Shown one piece after another: positions 1-24,400 of a stretch of DNA of 64,000 bases. Each line of letters starts with the position of its first letter. The stretch's first letter is position 1. Location: NCBI GenBank assembly GCA_020284085.1, contig JACEVL010001174.1, positions 17,923 to 81,922 of the forward strand, read 5' to 3'. The position numbers and the translations under genes were made by a program. The stretch is from Aporrectodea caliginosa. Lineage: Eukaryota; Annelida; Clitellata; Crassiclitellata; Lumbricidae. The notes beneath the pieces were generated by a model. The model ran no database searches. It saw nothing but the letters and a program-made list of their open reading frames with translations, and had not been told where the DNA came from.

Positions 1-56
1 TTAAGTACTGCTTTCTGCGTTATTACAACATGGTTACAGAAGAGACTGGCTTAGAT

Positions 57-151
57 TATTGTATTGTATTGTATTTGATCATTTGTAAAGCGCTTCTCAT
101 AGCATAAGCCTTCAGAAGCGCTCCCAGTGCGAGGTACTCCGAAGAAAAAGG
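57..151 (-). repeat. LINE 3'-end family R1 with pentanucleotide tail
   Basis: A (TATTG)n run is followed by a GCGCTTCTC...GAAGCGCTCCCAGTGCG core. The same arrangement recurs at 4573-4720, 8112-8260, 9020-9100 and 56528-56645, and in opposite orientation at 48420-48742 and 61100-61243. The two + strand copies carry a degenerate reading frame resembling the end of a CR1-like reverse transcriptase. Family assignment is inference. Confidence 0.6.
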
Positions 152-1904
152 ATTATGTGTGGTTATGGACTATGCAATCCATCGAAGTTGCTGCTATTCT
201 TAACGCTATCCCAGTTGCGGCCAGTGCGAAATTTGTCTGCACGTGGCAAGTTTTTAGTCTGTGTAAAGAGGCCGAATGATTTCCTAACCAGTACCCTGTC
301 TGTTTTCTTTGACGTTTTCGTTGAAAGCCGGTAAGTATCGTCTTTCCTATGAAGCATGACATGTTTCTCACATGTTTCTCGTAGCGTGAATTGCTGGACT
401 GCGTCATTGCTTGTTAGGTTTGTTTGATATTGTTTGCCATGTTTGATGTTGTAAAATTGAACAGTTTAGGGTTTTCCGGTCAATCATGTTGGTTCTAATT
501 CAATTCTAAGATGTATGATTTCCATCGGGTCAGTGGGTGCTCTAGTCTGCCTCATGAAATGACTTGGTTTCGAACCACCACCCTCTGTTCGACGTGTTCG
601 TGCCACTAATGCTGCATGTGGCTATATGGTTTTCTCTAGACTCTTAAAGATGCACTTTTCAGCTGTTTGATGGCCACATGTTAGCACTTTTGAGGGACTC
701 TTAAGTGGTGATTATAAATGTATTGTTACATTACATCTGTCCACTGCAGAATAAAAATATTTATTTCATGGCTGAGATTTTAGAATTTTCGTAATTAGTA
801 TTTAGGGTTAATTAAATTGCCCTGCTTACAATACATTAAAGTGCATGCATCATGTATTTTGTCTTTCTCTTCTGCATCTCATTTTTCTGAATCCCCATGC
901 TTTTTATGTGAAACGACAGTTTATCATCGTATCATTGGCTGGAGATTGGAGACATATCAATGATTAATTAAATTTAGCGATGAAAATTATCGAAAGCAAT
1001 AGTAATTTTAAACTTGATTATATTATAAATACTACAAGTTTAGAATTGGTAATTTTAATAAACATTTAGGCTTGTTGGTACCATGTGGCGGTTTTTCCAT
1101 TTCTGGTCCTAGCAATGCACAGCGTCTTGTTCAGAACACATAGGAACAATGTTTCTAGTTTTCACGTTTAACACAGAATCTGATGCAGAGTGGTCGGGCC
1201 AAGGAATCCCAAGATTTTGTTCAGCTTCAGAATGCAACCTTTTCTATACAAACCTATTCGTAGAACAGTACAATGAGAGTTGTTTATAATTGTTTGTAAT
1301 TAGAATGGTGATCAATTATCAATCAATCAATTTGTTTTATTGATTGCCATAGAACTAACAAAAAGTGAAAATAAGAGGATGCCTTCTGATTTTTATTAAT
1401 TTGATTAATGCATTTCAAGTTAAGTGATGAAATGTTAAATAAGATGTATGTACACAGAATGCAGGTATGCAACTGGTATAATAAAGAATATCCTACCGGT
1501 ACTTACATTATAACCATGGCTCCAGATGGATCCAACAGTTACTGACGTTTCAATGTGCTCTTGCAATCGAAGCGCGGAGTCTCCGTGATAGATGCAGATG
1601 AGCGCTATGCAGATATCTGTATCATAGGATGTTAGTTGGAAACGTGCCATAGGGTTAACATGTTCTGTTGTTAGTCTTGCTAACTGAACTGACCTCTTGT
1701 GACAGGCTGTGAATTACGAACGACAGCGGAGAGCACAGGTCTGCTTGTTTGAGCATTATGTCTTGCTAAACTAGACTGCGAATGGTGCGGTATAGCTGAC
1801 CAGCATCATTCTGTACTTGTAGAATTGCTCTCTCTGCCTAGGTTGACGTAAATTAAATGGAAAGATTAGGGTGCATGTACTGAATTAGATGCCGAGGCTT
1901 TAAC

Positions 1905-2165
1905 ACTGTCAGGTTAATAGTATTACTATTATTATTAATAATAAAATTTGTAACGAGAGCACGGTCACACCGAAATGTGAATCTGGGACACAGATAGTCC
2001 GCCGCCAATGGAAGACACAGTTCGGTATCCAAGTGCTTGAAAGCCAAGGAGAAATAGTGAGTCTTGAGCTACTTTTTGAAGGATGTGAAGGAAGAGAGTG
2101 GCATTTGATTCCATTCCTTGGGAGCAGATGCATGGAATGCGTGCAAGCCCATAACTGTTCAGCAC
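1905..2165 (-). repeat. LINE 3'-end family R2 with (AAT)n tail
   Basis: On the - strand the sequence reads as a broken frame with a [18 protein letters not shown] end, then a short untranslated part and an (AAT)n tail at 1916-1944. The same end recurs near 3763, 11640, 31270, 35255 and 58622. It resembles the C-terminal tail of CR1/L2-like reverse transcriptases and is heavily decayed. Confidence 0.6.
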
Positions 2166-2404
2166 TGTGAACCTTGAGGTAAAATCTTGCAGACCAGCAG
2201 GCAACTAGGGTATTAGGTTATTTAATGCTGTCTCACTGTGTGTTAGCCACTAATTTATGTGAAATTTTATGAACTTAAGAAGTTAGTGGTTAGTTAAAGA
2301 TCTTTACGAGATCGTCCGAGTTGTGGTTTAGCATCGTCATGATTCCGCAAGTGCTACTGGGAAGTACACTGTAAACATGCTATATAAATTTGTTGGTGTT
2401 TCAG

Positions 2405-15602
<13,198 letters not shown>

Positions 15603-15668
15603 ACAATGAGCGCGCTACGTTGTCGCTAAATGGCATCACATTGGACCACGAGGAACACCGTCGCTCTG

Positions 15669-15735
15669 AATAAATTTGCTGTGCTTGTTTTGGCTGTTTA
15701 CGTACACACTGGTGGTTGGTTTTTCAAAAAATAAA
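15669..15735 (+). terminator. SUPT16H: SUPT16H poly(A) signals
   Basis: AATAAA occurs at 15669-15674, 67 bp past the stop, followed by a T/G-rich stretch. A second AATAAA lies at 15730-15735. The first is the likelier cleavage signal. Confidence 0.6.
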
Positions 15736-17544
15736 TGTCTGTCTTCTGCACAGCAGTTGACTTTTTGAAAAATATGTTTTTGAGAGCCGTGTGAGAAACC
15801 ACACACACAGTAAACGATTATGTGGTACAATATAATGAAAGTTGACACATTTGTTTATTTGGTTTTTCAAAAAACAATAAATGCTGTCTTTAACACTGGC
15901 AGTTGGATTTTTGAAAAAATGAATATGTCGGTCGTGAGGGCCGTGCGAGAAACGATTATGTATAACGAAAGTTGACACATTCTTAGATATTTGTTTTATT
16001 TTCTGACAGGTTGACAGACAGCAACCAGTTACAATATAAAGACGTGCTAAATAATTAAATCATTAGAGGATAAAAACAGTCAGGTATTTGTTTATTCACC
16101 TTGTTAGGAACTCGTCAGGTGTGTGATTTCGAGTTCAAAAGATAGTTTGACTGATGTGCGTTTGCAACATCGACATTGTATCCAATAAAACCTTGAAAAG
16201 CTCTTAAAAAAGAGAACTTTGTGTGTTTGATGCAAAATTGGGTTGAAATATTTTGTTATCTAACTAGCAGGAGTTTAGTTTTCTGTTGGCCTTCTATTCG
16301 CGTATTTGTGGTTTTAATCTTGATATGACGTTTTTCTTTGAAAACATTGCACTTGGCACTGTCTCACTTGTAATAGAAACTTATGCTTTAATTCAGGCCT
16401 GAGTTTTGATGATTCTAACATATATTTGATGCCAAACGCTGTAAAATTAGAGATAGCTCCAGAAATTTGTTTGTTAAATTATTTAAAGCAACGCTTATTC
16501 AGATACACATACTCTCACTCTCAAATTGAGATCGCTACAGAACATTTTTATGTTGAAGTTATTACGTGTAGTTAAATTGTCGTGAATTTGGTTTGTTGGA
16601 ATAAATTGTCTGCACTGATAGTTTTGCTCAATTGTTTGCCATTTAGAAATTCAGAATGTTGAGGTCTGGATTTTGACTTCTAATGAGGATGAAGAAGTGT
16701 GGCAAGCAAGTTTTACAGAGGTCAGATGTAGCTTGGCAATGTTGGCATGAATGGTCCATAATAAAGGGTATCGAGAAATGACCCAGCAGGGATGGCGATT
16801 AAATGAAATGAAATTACTTGAAATCATGTAATTTGTAATTCAGTTACATTTCCCATGTATTTTAAAATTATATTTCATGTGCCAAAGTAATTTGTAATTC
16901 AGTTACATTTCTGAGAGTAATTTGCAATCGTTATCTCAGGCGGTGGCACTGCAAAAAGCTAAGTCCACACACTATTGTCATCAGATAGCCTACACTGATG
17001 CCAGGTGTTACGTTAGGACGTTAGTTATCTGAACTGACTAATAGGTCTGTCCACTTGGGCTATGTCTCCCGTTTGTGGGCGTCTAGTTTTACTAGGTTTG
17101 GAAAAGGAATTCTATTCCCACTGGCTCCAATGATCTTCATCTGCATCTAGTTCCTAGTTTCTACAGTATAGGCTATTACATAGCGTCTTTTATTGCAGAG
17201 ATATTAGAATTAGTAAGTAAGTAAGTATAATCTTCAATATAACCAGCTGCCAAACAACACTAGCGAACAAGCATCAGCAATTTAAATTCACATAAACATC
17301 AAAATCTATCTAGGACCAGTGAGATTATGAGACAAGACTAATACTAAGCGCTCTGCTAAAAATATATCGCATTTGGCTAATTCTTTATAATTAGGATGAT
17401 TTATCAAAGATAAATAACATTCAAAATAACATGTGAACATACAATTAGAATGTATAAATAGTCTAATCCAGAAATAGAGAAAACAATCCTTTAAACTTTC
17501 ATGTTAGCCAAAATGCGGTTTGCAATTGGTCTTACAATAAAGAA

Positions 17545-17596
17545 TATTCTATTCTATTCTATTCTATTCTATTCTATTCTATTCTATTTTATTCTT
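17545..17596 (+). repeat. (TATTC)n microsatellite
   Basis: About ten units of ATTCT follow TTACAATAAAGAAT, which looks like the 3' end of a retroelement also seen (with a different tail) at 43845-43900. Confidence 0.85.
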
Positions 17597-17685
17597 TGAC
17601 GCGCACAGTACATTTCTATATTGCTCACAATGTCATACCACAGCTACGCTTTATCTATTCTGTGGTCATACCTACTTCGCCATCA

Positions 17686-17697
17686 GTTGCTATGGAT
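17686..17697 (+). promoter_or_regulatory. Possible X-box (RFX) half site
   Basis: GTTGCTATGGAT lies 14 bp before the MORN1-like start codon and matches the left half of the RFX consensus GTTGCCATGGNAAC. The right half is poor. The start codon itself sits in CAAGATGGCGGC, a YY1-type initiator motif. Both are inference from motifs. Confidence 0.3.
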
Positions 17698-17710
17698 TTG
17701 AGTAATCAAG

Positions 17711-19026
17711 ATGGCGGCCACTGAGTTTGAAGATGTCGTTGAATTTGACGATCGAAGCCGGTATTTGGGAGAAAAGTACAAAGAATTGAGGGAGGGTAAG
17801 TTAATAAAAAGATCGGACGATAGACAATATTGCCGTTATCAAAATGTGCAAGTTTAGTACCTAATGAAGTGGGAGAATTTAAGAATGTTTTCCCGTTTTG
17901 TCGGTCTCACGTCTCAGTTAGGTGCCCAAATTATTTTGCATTGGCATATTGGATATTGTGAATTTAAAATGAAAGCTGGGACGTAAATGGAAGCAGGATT
18001 GACGAGAATAATTGCGTAAATGGAAGCTGGATTGGCGAAACTAAAAATTGCGTAAATGGAAGTTGGATTGAAAAAAAATAGGGTAAAGTCGTAGTTTACG
18101 TTGCTAAATTATTTGATATTGTCACTTTAACATGGAAGCTGGATTGATCAGAAAAATTGTTTCCCTAAATGGAAGTGGGATTGATGAAAACATTCCTGTG
18201 TTCAAAATTGAAGTTGGATTGATCAAAATAACTTCTTTCGTAAATAGAAGCTGGATGGATGAAATTAAGTTTTCGATTCAATAGAAGCTGGATTGATGAA
18301 AATAATTATTTTCGTAATTAGAAGCTGGATCCATGAGAATATATCTTTGCTTAAATAAAAGTTCCATTGATGAAAAATATTTCTTTCGTCAAATAGAAGT
18401 TGGATTGATAACAGTAATTTTTTCCAATTTAATGGAAGTTGGATTGATGAAAATATTTCTCGATGAAATGGAAGCTGGATTGATGATAGTTAACATGCAC
18501 ATAGGTAGACTGCTTACTTACCAACGTCAAGTACGGCATTGAAGACATTAGAATAATTTAGCAACGTAAACTACGACTTAACCAAAAATAGTTTATCGTG
18601 AAACTAGAAGTTGGATTGATCAGAATAATTCTTTGCTTAAATAGAAGTGGGTTTGATGAAAAGAATTCCTGCTAAATGGAAGTCGAATTGATGAAAAGCT
18701 AAACTGCAGATTCAATGGATACCAATGCAAAATAATTTGGGTACCTAAACGTCTCCATTAGTTGAGATCTTTTTTCTTTCTTTCTCTCCATGAGCTCCAT
18801 TACCCGTTGGTGTCAATCGCATGTCTCACTGCTTCTCCACTTGTTTCGATCCTGTGCCATTAAATTTGTTCTTTCCACGTCCAGTTGCGGTGTGTCAGCT
18901 GTCGTGAGTGCTACGGGGCCCGATGTTATCCAATGGCTATCGTTTTATTTGTAGGTTACGGTGTGTATATGTATGAAAACAAATTCTTTCGCTACGAAGG
19001 AGAATGGCACGATGGGAAAAAGCATG
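17711..19026 (+). CDS. MORN1-like protein, first two coding exons only
   Basis: Exon 17711-17795 starts with ATG in an AAGATGG context and encodes an acidic N-terminus (M-A-A-T-E-F-E-D...). It joins in phase 1 to exon 18955-19026, which encodes GYGVYMYENKFFRYEGEWHD plus G-K-K-H-G, one clear MORN repeat closely resembling the first MORN unit of vertebrate MORN1. Donors are GTAAGT and GTATGA; the acceptor is TTTGTAG. MORN repeats (Y-x-G-x-W/F...G-x-G) bind lipids or build cytoskeletal and ciliary scaffolds in known proteins. Known MORN1 has several more repeats. I searched the + strand up to NFYA at 32 kb and saw none, so the gene is truncated, has very long introns, or is a broken copy. The exon count is firm; the fate of the gene is not. 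Confidence 0.75.
17918..18748. mobile_element. Composite element with two concentric inverted repeats
   Basis: An outer 30-bp pair (17918-17947 and 18719-18748, TTAGGTRCCCAAATTATTTT...) and an inner 28-bp pair (18086-18113 and 18552-18579, AAGTCGTAGTTTACGTTGCT...) share the same centre, about 18333. Between and inside the arms lie directly repeated ~40-bp units containing GAAGTTGGATTGATGAAAA. The same unit occurs at 61685-61760 (reverse), and at 62540-62665 with a diverged inner arm. It lies in the first MORN1 intron. Confidence 0.65.
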
Positions 19027-19186
19027 GTATGATCAGTGTTACTTTTTCTCTTAGCAAGCAGTATTGTTAATAATAATAACAATACTAATAATCTTTGTTT
19101 ATTAATTCAGACTGACATGAACGCAGTATGATTACAAGTCATGGTATGAACGCATGATCACAAGTTATTACAGGAGTAGAATTTAA

Positions 19187-20619
19187 CAGTGGCGTCACTA
19201 GGGTTGGTGTCACCCGGTGCGGTAACTCATGGTGGCACCCCATGTACACCCTCCCTTTCCAGATCAAGCAGAATCCTTAATGATTTTTGTACTAATGTTA
19301 CCCGTAAATCGTAATGCCTGTATATAACAGAATGTAATGGTAAAAATAGTGATATTAACAACTATCAGAATTAAAATTTTACAAATGCATAGGTTGTTTA
19401 TTTTATTTCTTATTTTAATCATTTACCATGATCAGGTCAGCAGTTACATCATTAAAAATCAAATTAGCAAATATTGGTGGACTGTGGATCGAGGGCAATG
19501 AAGGTGCCTGCAGCCTCCTTATAAAATAATGTTTAAAGAATACAGAAAATTATATTATAATTTATAATAACTACAGTAGTGCCCAAAATTGGAAATTTTA
19601 TATAATAAGGCAAAATAATTGTAAATTTTGGCTGATTATTTATTAAAACATTGTAATATAGGAATATTATCAATTAAAATCAGGTTTGCAATTAAAAATA
19701 TTAATATATGGCAATATACTCATTACTCATAAATACAAAAAAAAAACAATAACAAATACGCAAGCATTTCAGCACTTAGTGAACATCTCTATACTAGACC
19801 AGAACTTTCTTTCCCTAGCTTTCAAGACTGCGAACTTGTGAATCACTTAATCGAAATCAGTGCCTTAAGTTCGGCAAATTTTACAGGCAACTCACTTTCA
19901 ATTGATAATATCGCAAGATCGGAAAGCCTTGACTGTCCCATGGTAGATCGTAAATAGTTCTTTATAAGTTTAAGCTTTGAAAAGCTTCTCTCACATAAAG
20001 CCAAAGACACACAGATCGTCAGAAATAATTTTAGGCTTACTGAAAGGGCTGGGGGAGATTCCACGAAGCCCCATTCAGCAATGAATGTCAAAACGTCTTA
20101 TATTGCCCAATCTTTGGCTTAGCGGGCTAAGCCTTAGCCTACTCCAGATTAATCTCTGCTGCTTTCAGAATCTTTCTCAGCATTGGTATTTCTATTAAAT
20201 GTGTACTCTCAGACACTTCATCATAGAAAGTAGTCAATTTTGGAATGGACACCTTCAACTCTTCTTCAGAGGCAGCTATCAGCCTATTCACTTGAACAGT
20301 CTCAGACATGGCTGCTACTTCTTTGATGGCTTGTTCAATTGAATGCTTCACCAGGTGACTGACTGTGCTTCTCGTTTAGAGAAAGTCCTAGTGCCTCTAG
20401 CTTTTTCACCAAGTTGAAGCATTATTGTAATTGGGTAATATTGACCGCAAGCTGGGCTTACGAAAAATGTTTTTGGTGTCTGTTACTGTTAATTTAAAAA
20501 TAATAAATTTCTGCTGAAACTCTGCACAAAATTTGTGTAGACAGTCATTTTGTCACTTTGGTGTCACCCCTACGATGGTGACACCCGGTGCGGTCCGCAC
20601 CCCCCTAGTGACGCCACTG
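19187..20619 (-). mobile_element. hAT transposon relic with TIRs and 8-bp TSD
   Basis: The ends CAGTGGCGTCACTAGG and CCTAGTGACGCCACTG are perfect inverted repeats of 16 bp. The flanks carry the 8-bp duplication GAATTTAA (19179-19186 and 20620-20627). The - strand retains pieces of a transposase: 19843-20091 encodes a C-terminal dimerisation segment with CERSFSKLKLIKNYLRSTM, typical of ZMYM-related hAT transposases, and 20139-20351 encodes an upstream helical piece. The frame is broken between them. At 1.4 kb it lacks most of a full transposase, so it is a non-autonomous deletion derivative. Confidence 0.92.
19843..20351 (-). pseudogene. hAT transposase C-terminal fragment, frame broken
   Basis: Two frames are in tandem on the - strand. 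The downstream one (19843-20091, 82 codons) carries the hAT C-terminal dimerisation motif SxxxCERSFSKLK...LRSTMGQSRL and ends at a stop. The upstream one (20139-20351) reads SIEQAIKEVAAM... and ends in a stop before the join. The DDE catalytic core and zinc finger are absent. It cannot encode an active enzyme. Confidence 0.8.
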
Positions 20620-20954
20620 GAATTTAACTGTAAGGCAGCCATGCAATGTGCCAATCTGACTTAGTGCTAATTTTATGAATGCCATCAGACGAATGAAAGG
20701 CTGAGTCGACCTTTGGGAGGGTAGCGGAAAGCGATCCAACGTCCATGCTGATCTTCTGCTCTTCGTGCCAGAGTGTTACCATTACCCTAAACCCCCTCCC
20801 CAAGCATGTAATCATACATGTTAATTTCTGCAGTGCTACTTACAAGCTATTCACAGGGTAGCAACCAGCTTATTGACAAGAGATGCATTAAATAAAATAA
20901 AATATGTCATGTATCTAGCTGTTTTAATTATTTATTAGTTCCTTAATCACGGCG

Positions 20955-21105
20955 AGGAGATAGTTTAATGGTAACGCTCTTGCCTGAAGAACTAATGGAT
21001 CTTGAAAGCTGCGGTTTGATACCAGTATCCTCCCTAGGTCGACTCAGCCTTCCACTCCCTAGGAGCAGCTGTTAAATGAGTGGGTGCCTAACAGGCTGAC
21101 AAGAC
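20955..21105 (+). repeat. tRNA-derived SINE fragment
   Basis: GGAGATAGTTTAATGGTAACGCTC is followed by GCGGTTTGATACC (B-box-like) and the TGACTCAGCCTTCCACTCCC body shared with family alpha. It is 3' truncated. Confidence 0.6.
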
Positions 21106-21149
21106 GCGTGCTCAATAAGTTCATGAAATTTATACCGTCATGTTAGTTT

Positions 21150-21473
21150 CAATAACTCCTTTCAATAACTGTTTTCAATAACTCTTTTCAATAACTCTTT
21201 TCAATAAATCTTTTCAATAACTCTATTCAATAACTCTTTTCAATAATTCTTTCAATAACCTTTTCAATAACCCTTTTCAATAACCCTTACCTTTTCAATA
21301 ACTCTATTCAATAACTCTTTTCAATAATTCTTTCAATAACCTTTTCAATAACCCTTTTCAATAACCCTTACCTTTTCAATAACTCTTTTCAATAACTCTT
21401 TTCAATAACTCTTTTCAATAACTCTTTTCAATAAGTCTTTTCAATAAGTCTTTTCGATAACTCTTCATTCTCA
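21150..21473 (+). repeat. 13-bp satellite (TTTTCAATAACTC)n
   Basis: About 24 units, some changed by one or two bases, with an internal higher-order repeat of about 80 bp. The array directly abuts the 27-bp minisatellite that follows. Confidence 0.9.
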
Positions 21474-24400
21474 CCTCCTCCCTTCCCTCCATTCGCACCT
21501 CCTCCCATTCCTCCATTATCACCTCCTCTTTCCTCCATTTCGCACCTCCTCCTTTCCTCCATTATCACCTCCTCCCTTTCCACCATTCTCACCTCCTCCC
21601 TTTCCTCCATTCCCAACTCCTCCCTTTCCTCCATTCGCTCCTCCCTCTCTTTCCTCCATTCGCACCTCCTCCCCTTTCCTCCGTTTCGCTCTCTTCCTCC
21701 CTCCTCCTTCATTTCGCTCTCTTCCTCCCTTTCCTCCCTTTCACTCTCTTCCTCTCTTCCCCCCATTTCCCCATTTCTCTCTCTTCCTCCCTTTTCGCTC
21801 TCTTCCTCCCTTTCCTCCACTCCGCTCTCTTCCTCCCTTTTCGCCATTTCGCTCTCTTCCTCCCTTTCCTCCATTTCTGCTCTTCTTTCTTCCCTTTCCT
21901 CCATTTCGTTCTCTTCTCACTTTCCTCCATTTCGCTCTCTTCCTCCCTTTCCTCCCATTTCGCTCTCTTCCTCCTTTCCCTCCATTTCGCTCTCTCTTCC
22001 TCCCCTTTCCTCCATTTCGCTTCACTTCCTCCCTTTCCTCCCTTTCGCTCCTTCTTCCCCATTTCGCTCTCTTCCTCCCTTTCCTCCATTTCGTTTCTCT
22101 TCTTCCCTTTTCCTCCATTTCGCTCTCTTCCTCCCTTTCCTCCGTTTCGCTCTCTTCCTCCCTTTCACTCCATTTCGCTCTCTTCCTCCATTTCCTCCAT
22201 TTCGCTCTCTTCCTCCCTACCCTCCATTTCGCTCTCTTCCTCCCTTTCTCCATTTCGCACTCTTCCTTCCTTTCCTCCATTTCGCTCTCTCTTCCTCCCT
22301 TTTCGCTCTCTTACTTCTTACCCTCCATTTCGCTCTCTTCCTCCCTTTCCTCCATTTCGCTCTCTTCCTCCCTTTCCTCCATTTCGCTCTCTTCCTCCCT
22401 TTCCTCCATTTCGCTCTCTTCCTCCCTTTCCTCCATGTCGCTTCTCTCTTCCTCCCTTTCGCTCTCTTCCTCCCTTTTCTCCATTTCGCTCTCTTCCTCC
22501 CTTTCCTCCATTTAGCACTCTTCCTCCCTTTCCTCCATTTCGCTCTGTTCCTCCCTTTCTTTCATTTCTCTCTCTTCCTCCCTTTCCTCCATTTCTCGCT
22601 CTCTTCCTCCTTTCCTCCATTTCGCTCTCTTCCTCTTTTTCCTCCATTCAGCTCTCTTCCTCCCTTTCCTCCATTTCGCTCTTTTCCTCCCTTTTCTCCA
22701 TTTCGCTCTCTTCCACCCTTTCCTCCATTTTCTCTCTTCCTCCCTTTCGCTCTCTTTCTTCTTTCCTTTCCTCCATTTCGCTCTCTTCCTCCCTTTCCTC
22801 TATTTCTCTCTCTCTTCCTCCCTTTTCGCTCTCTTCCTCTGCCTTTCGCTCTCTTCCTCCATTTCCCCCATTTTCTCTCTCTTCCTCCCCTTTCGCTCTC
22901 TTCCTCCCTTTCTTCCATTTCGCTCTCTTCCTCCCTTTTCTCCATTTAGCTCTCTTCCTCTCTTTCCTCCATTTCGCTCTCTTCCTCCCTTTCCTCCATT
23001 CCGCTCTCTTCATCCATTTCCTCCATTTCGCTCTCTTCTTTCCCTTTCCTCCATTTCGCTCTCTTCCTCCATTTCGCTCTCTTCCTCCCTTTCCTCCATT
23101 TCGCTCTCTTCCTCTCTTTCCTCCATTTCGCTCTCTTCCTCCCTTTCCTCCATTTCGCTCTCTTCTTCCCTTTCCTCCATTTCGCTCTCTTCTTCCATTT
23201 CGCTCTCTTCCTCCCTTTCCTCCATTTCGCTCTCTTCCTCCTTTTCCTCCATTTCGCTCTCTTCCTCCCTTTCCTCCCTTTCGCTCTCTTCTTCCCTTTC
23301 CTCCATTTCTCTCTCTTCCTCCCTTTCGCTCTCTTACTCCCTTTCCTCTATTTCGCTCTCTTCCTCCCTTTCCTCCATTTAGCTCTCTTCCACCTTTTTC
23401 CTCCATTTCGCTCTCTGCCTCTCTTTCCTCCATTTCGCTCTCTTCTTCCCTTTCTTCCATTTCGCTCTCTTCCTCCCTTTCCTCCATTTCTCTCTCTTCC
23501 TCCCTTTCGCTCTCTTCTTCCCTTTCCTCTCTTTCGCTCTTTTCCTCCCTTTCCCCATTTCTCTCTCTTCCTCCCTTTCGCTCTCTTCCTCCCTTTCCTC
23601 CATTTCGCTCTCTTCCTCCCCTTTTCTCCATTTAGCTCTCTTCCTTCCCTCTCCTCCATTTCGCTCTCTTCCTCCTTTTCCTCCATTTCGCTCTCTTCCT
23701 CCCTTTCCTCCATTTCCCTCTCTTCCTCCATTTCGCTCTCTTCCTCCCTTTTCCTCCATTTAGCTCTCTTCCTCCCTTTCCTCCTTTTCGCTCTCTTCCT
23801 CCATTTCGCTCTCTTACTCGTTACCCTCCATTTCGCTCTTTTCCTCCCTTTCCTCCATTTAGCTCTCTTCCTCCCTTTCATCCATTTCGGTCGCTTCCTC
23901 CCTTTCCTCCATTTCGCTCTCTTCCTCCCTTTCCTCCATTAAGCTCTCCTCCTCCCTTTCCTCCATTTCGCTCTCTTACTCCCTACCCTCCATTTCGCTC
24001 TCTTCCTCCCTTTCCTCCATTTAGCTCTCTTCCTCCCTTTCCTCCATTTCGCTCTCTTCCTCCCTTTCCTCCATTTCGCTCTCTTCCTCCCTTTCCTCCA
24101 TTTCGCTCTCTTCCTCCCTTTCCTCCATTTCGCTCTCTTCCTCCCTTTCCTCCATTTCGCTCTCTTCCTCCCTTTCCTCCATTTCGCTCTCTTCCTCCCT
24201 TTCCTCCATTTCGCTCTCTTCCTCCCTTTCCTCCATTTCGCTCTCTTCCTCCCTTTCCTCCATTTTAGCTCTCTTCCTCCCTTTCCTCCATTTCGCTCTC
24301 TCTTCCTCCCTTTCCTCCATTTCGCTCTCTTCCTCCCTTTCCTCCATTTCGCTCTCTTCCTCCCTTTCCTCCATTTCGCTCTCTTCCTCCCTTTCCTCCA

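Larger units (their letters stand above)
1..2404. other. Probable upstream intron of SUPT16H; no exon recognised
   Basis: The first SUPT16H exon in view begins at 2405 in the middle of the protein, so this stretch is most likely intron. I looked for the sequence that should encode the residues just before the E-M-T-A-E-E motif and did not find it. Contents are a LINE 3' end near 57-151, an AT-rich stretch, and a second LINE 3' end at about 1905-2165. Nothing else is supported. Confidence 0.6.
15740..17700. other. Intergenic, SUPT16H to MORN1
   Basis: A diverged tandem duplication at about 15715-15990 (TTTTTCAAAAAA...AATGTCTG..., CGTGAGAAAC) follows the SUPT16H 3' end. Near 16788-16930 is AT-rich sequence with TAATTTGTAATTCAGTTACA twice, beginning CAGGGATGGCGATTAAATG, like a hAT-type MITE end. 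At 17213-17600 are LINE-like ends with (AAGT)n and (TATTC)n. No gene is seen. Confidence 0.5.
19072..20805 (-). repeat. tRNA-SINE alpha2, split by a hAT element
   Basis: 19072-19186 is the SINE 3' part (TTTATTAATTCAGACTGACATG...) and 20620-20805 is its head (CATGCTGATCTTCTGCTCTTCGTGCC...). Joined across the hAT insertion they match the uninterrupted copy at 57630-57825. Confidence 0.8.

Noticed and set aside
1708..1740. A possible SUPT16H exon after an acceptor-like GACAG (AVNYERQRRAQ)
   Set aside because: No convincing match to the region before EMTAEEK, and a retroelement end lies between it and exon 2405.
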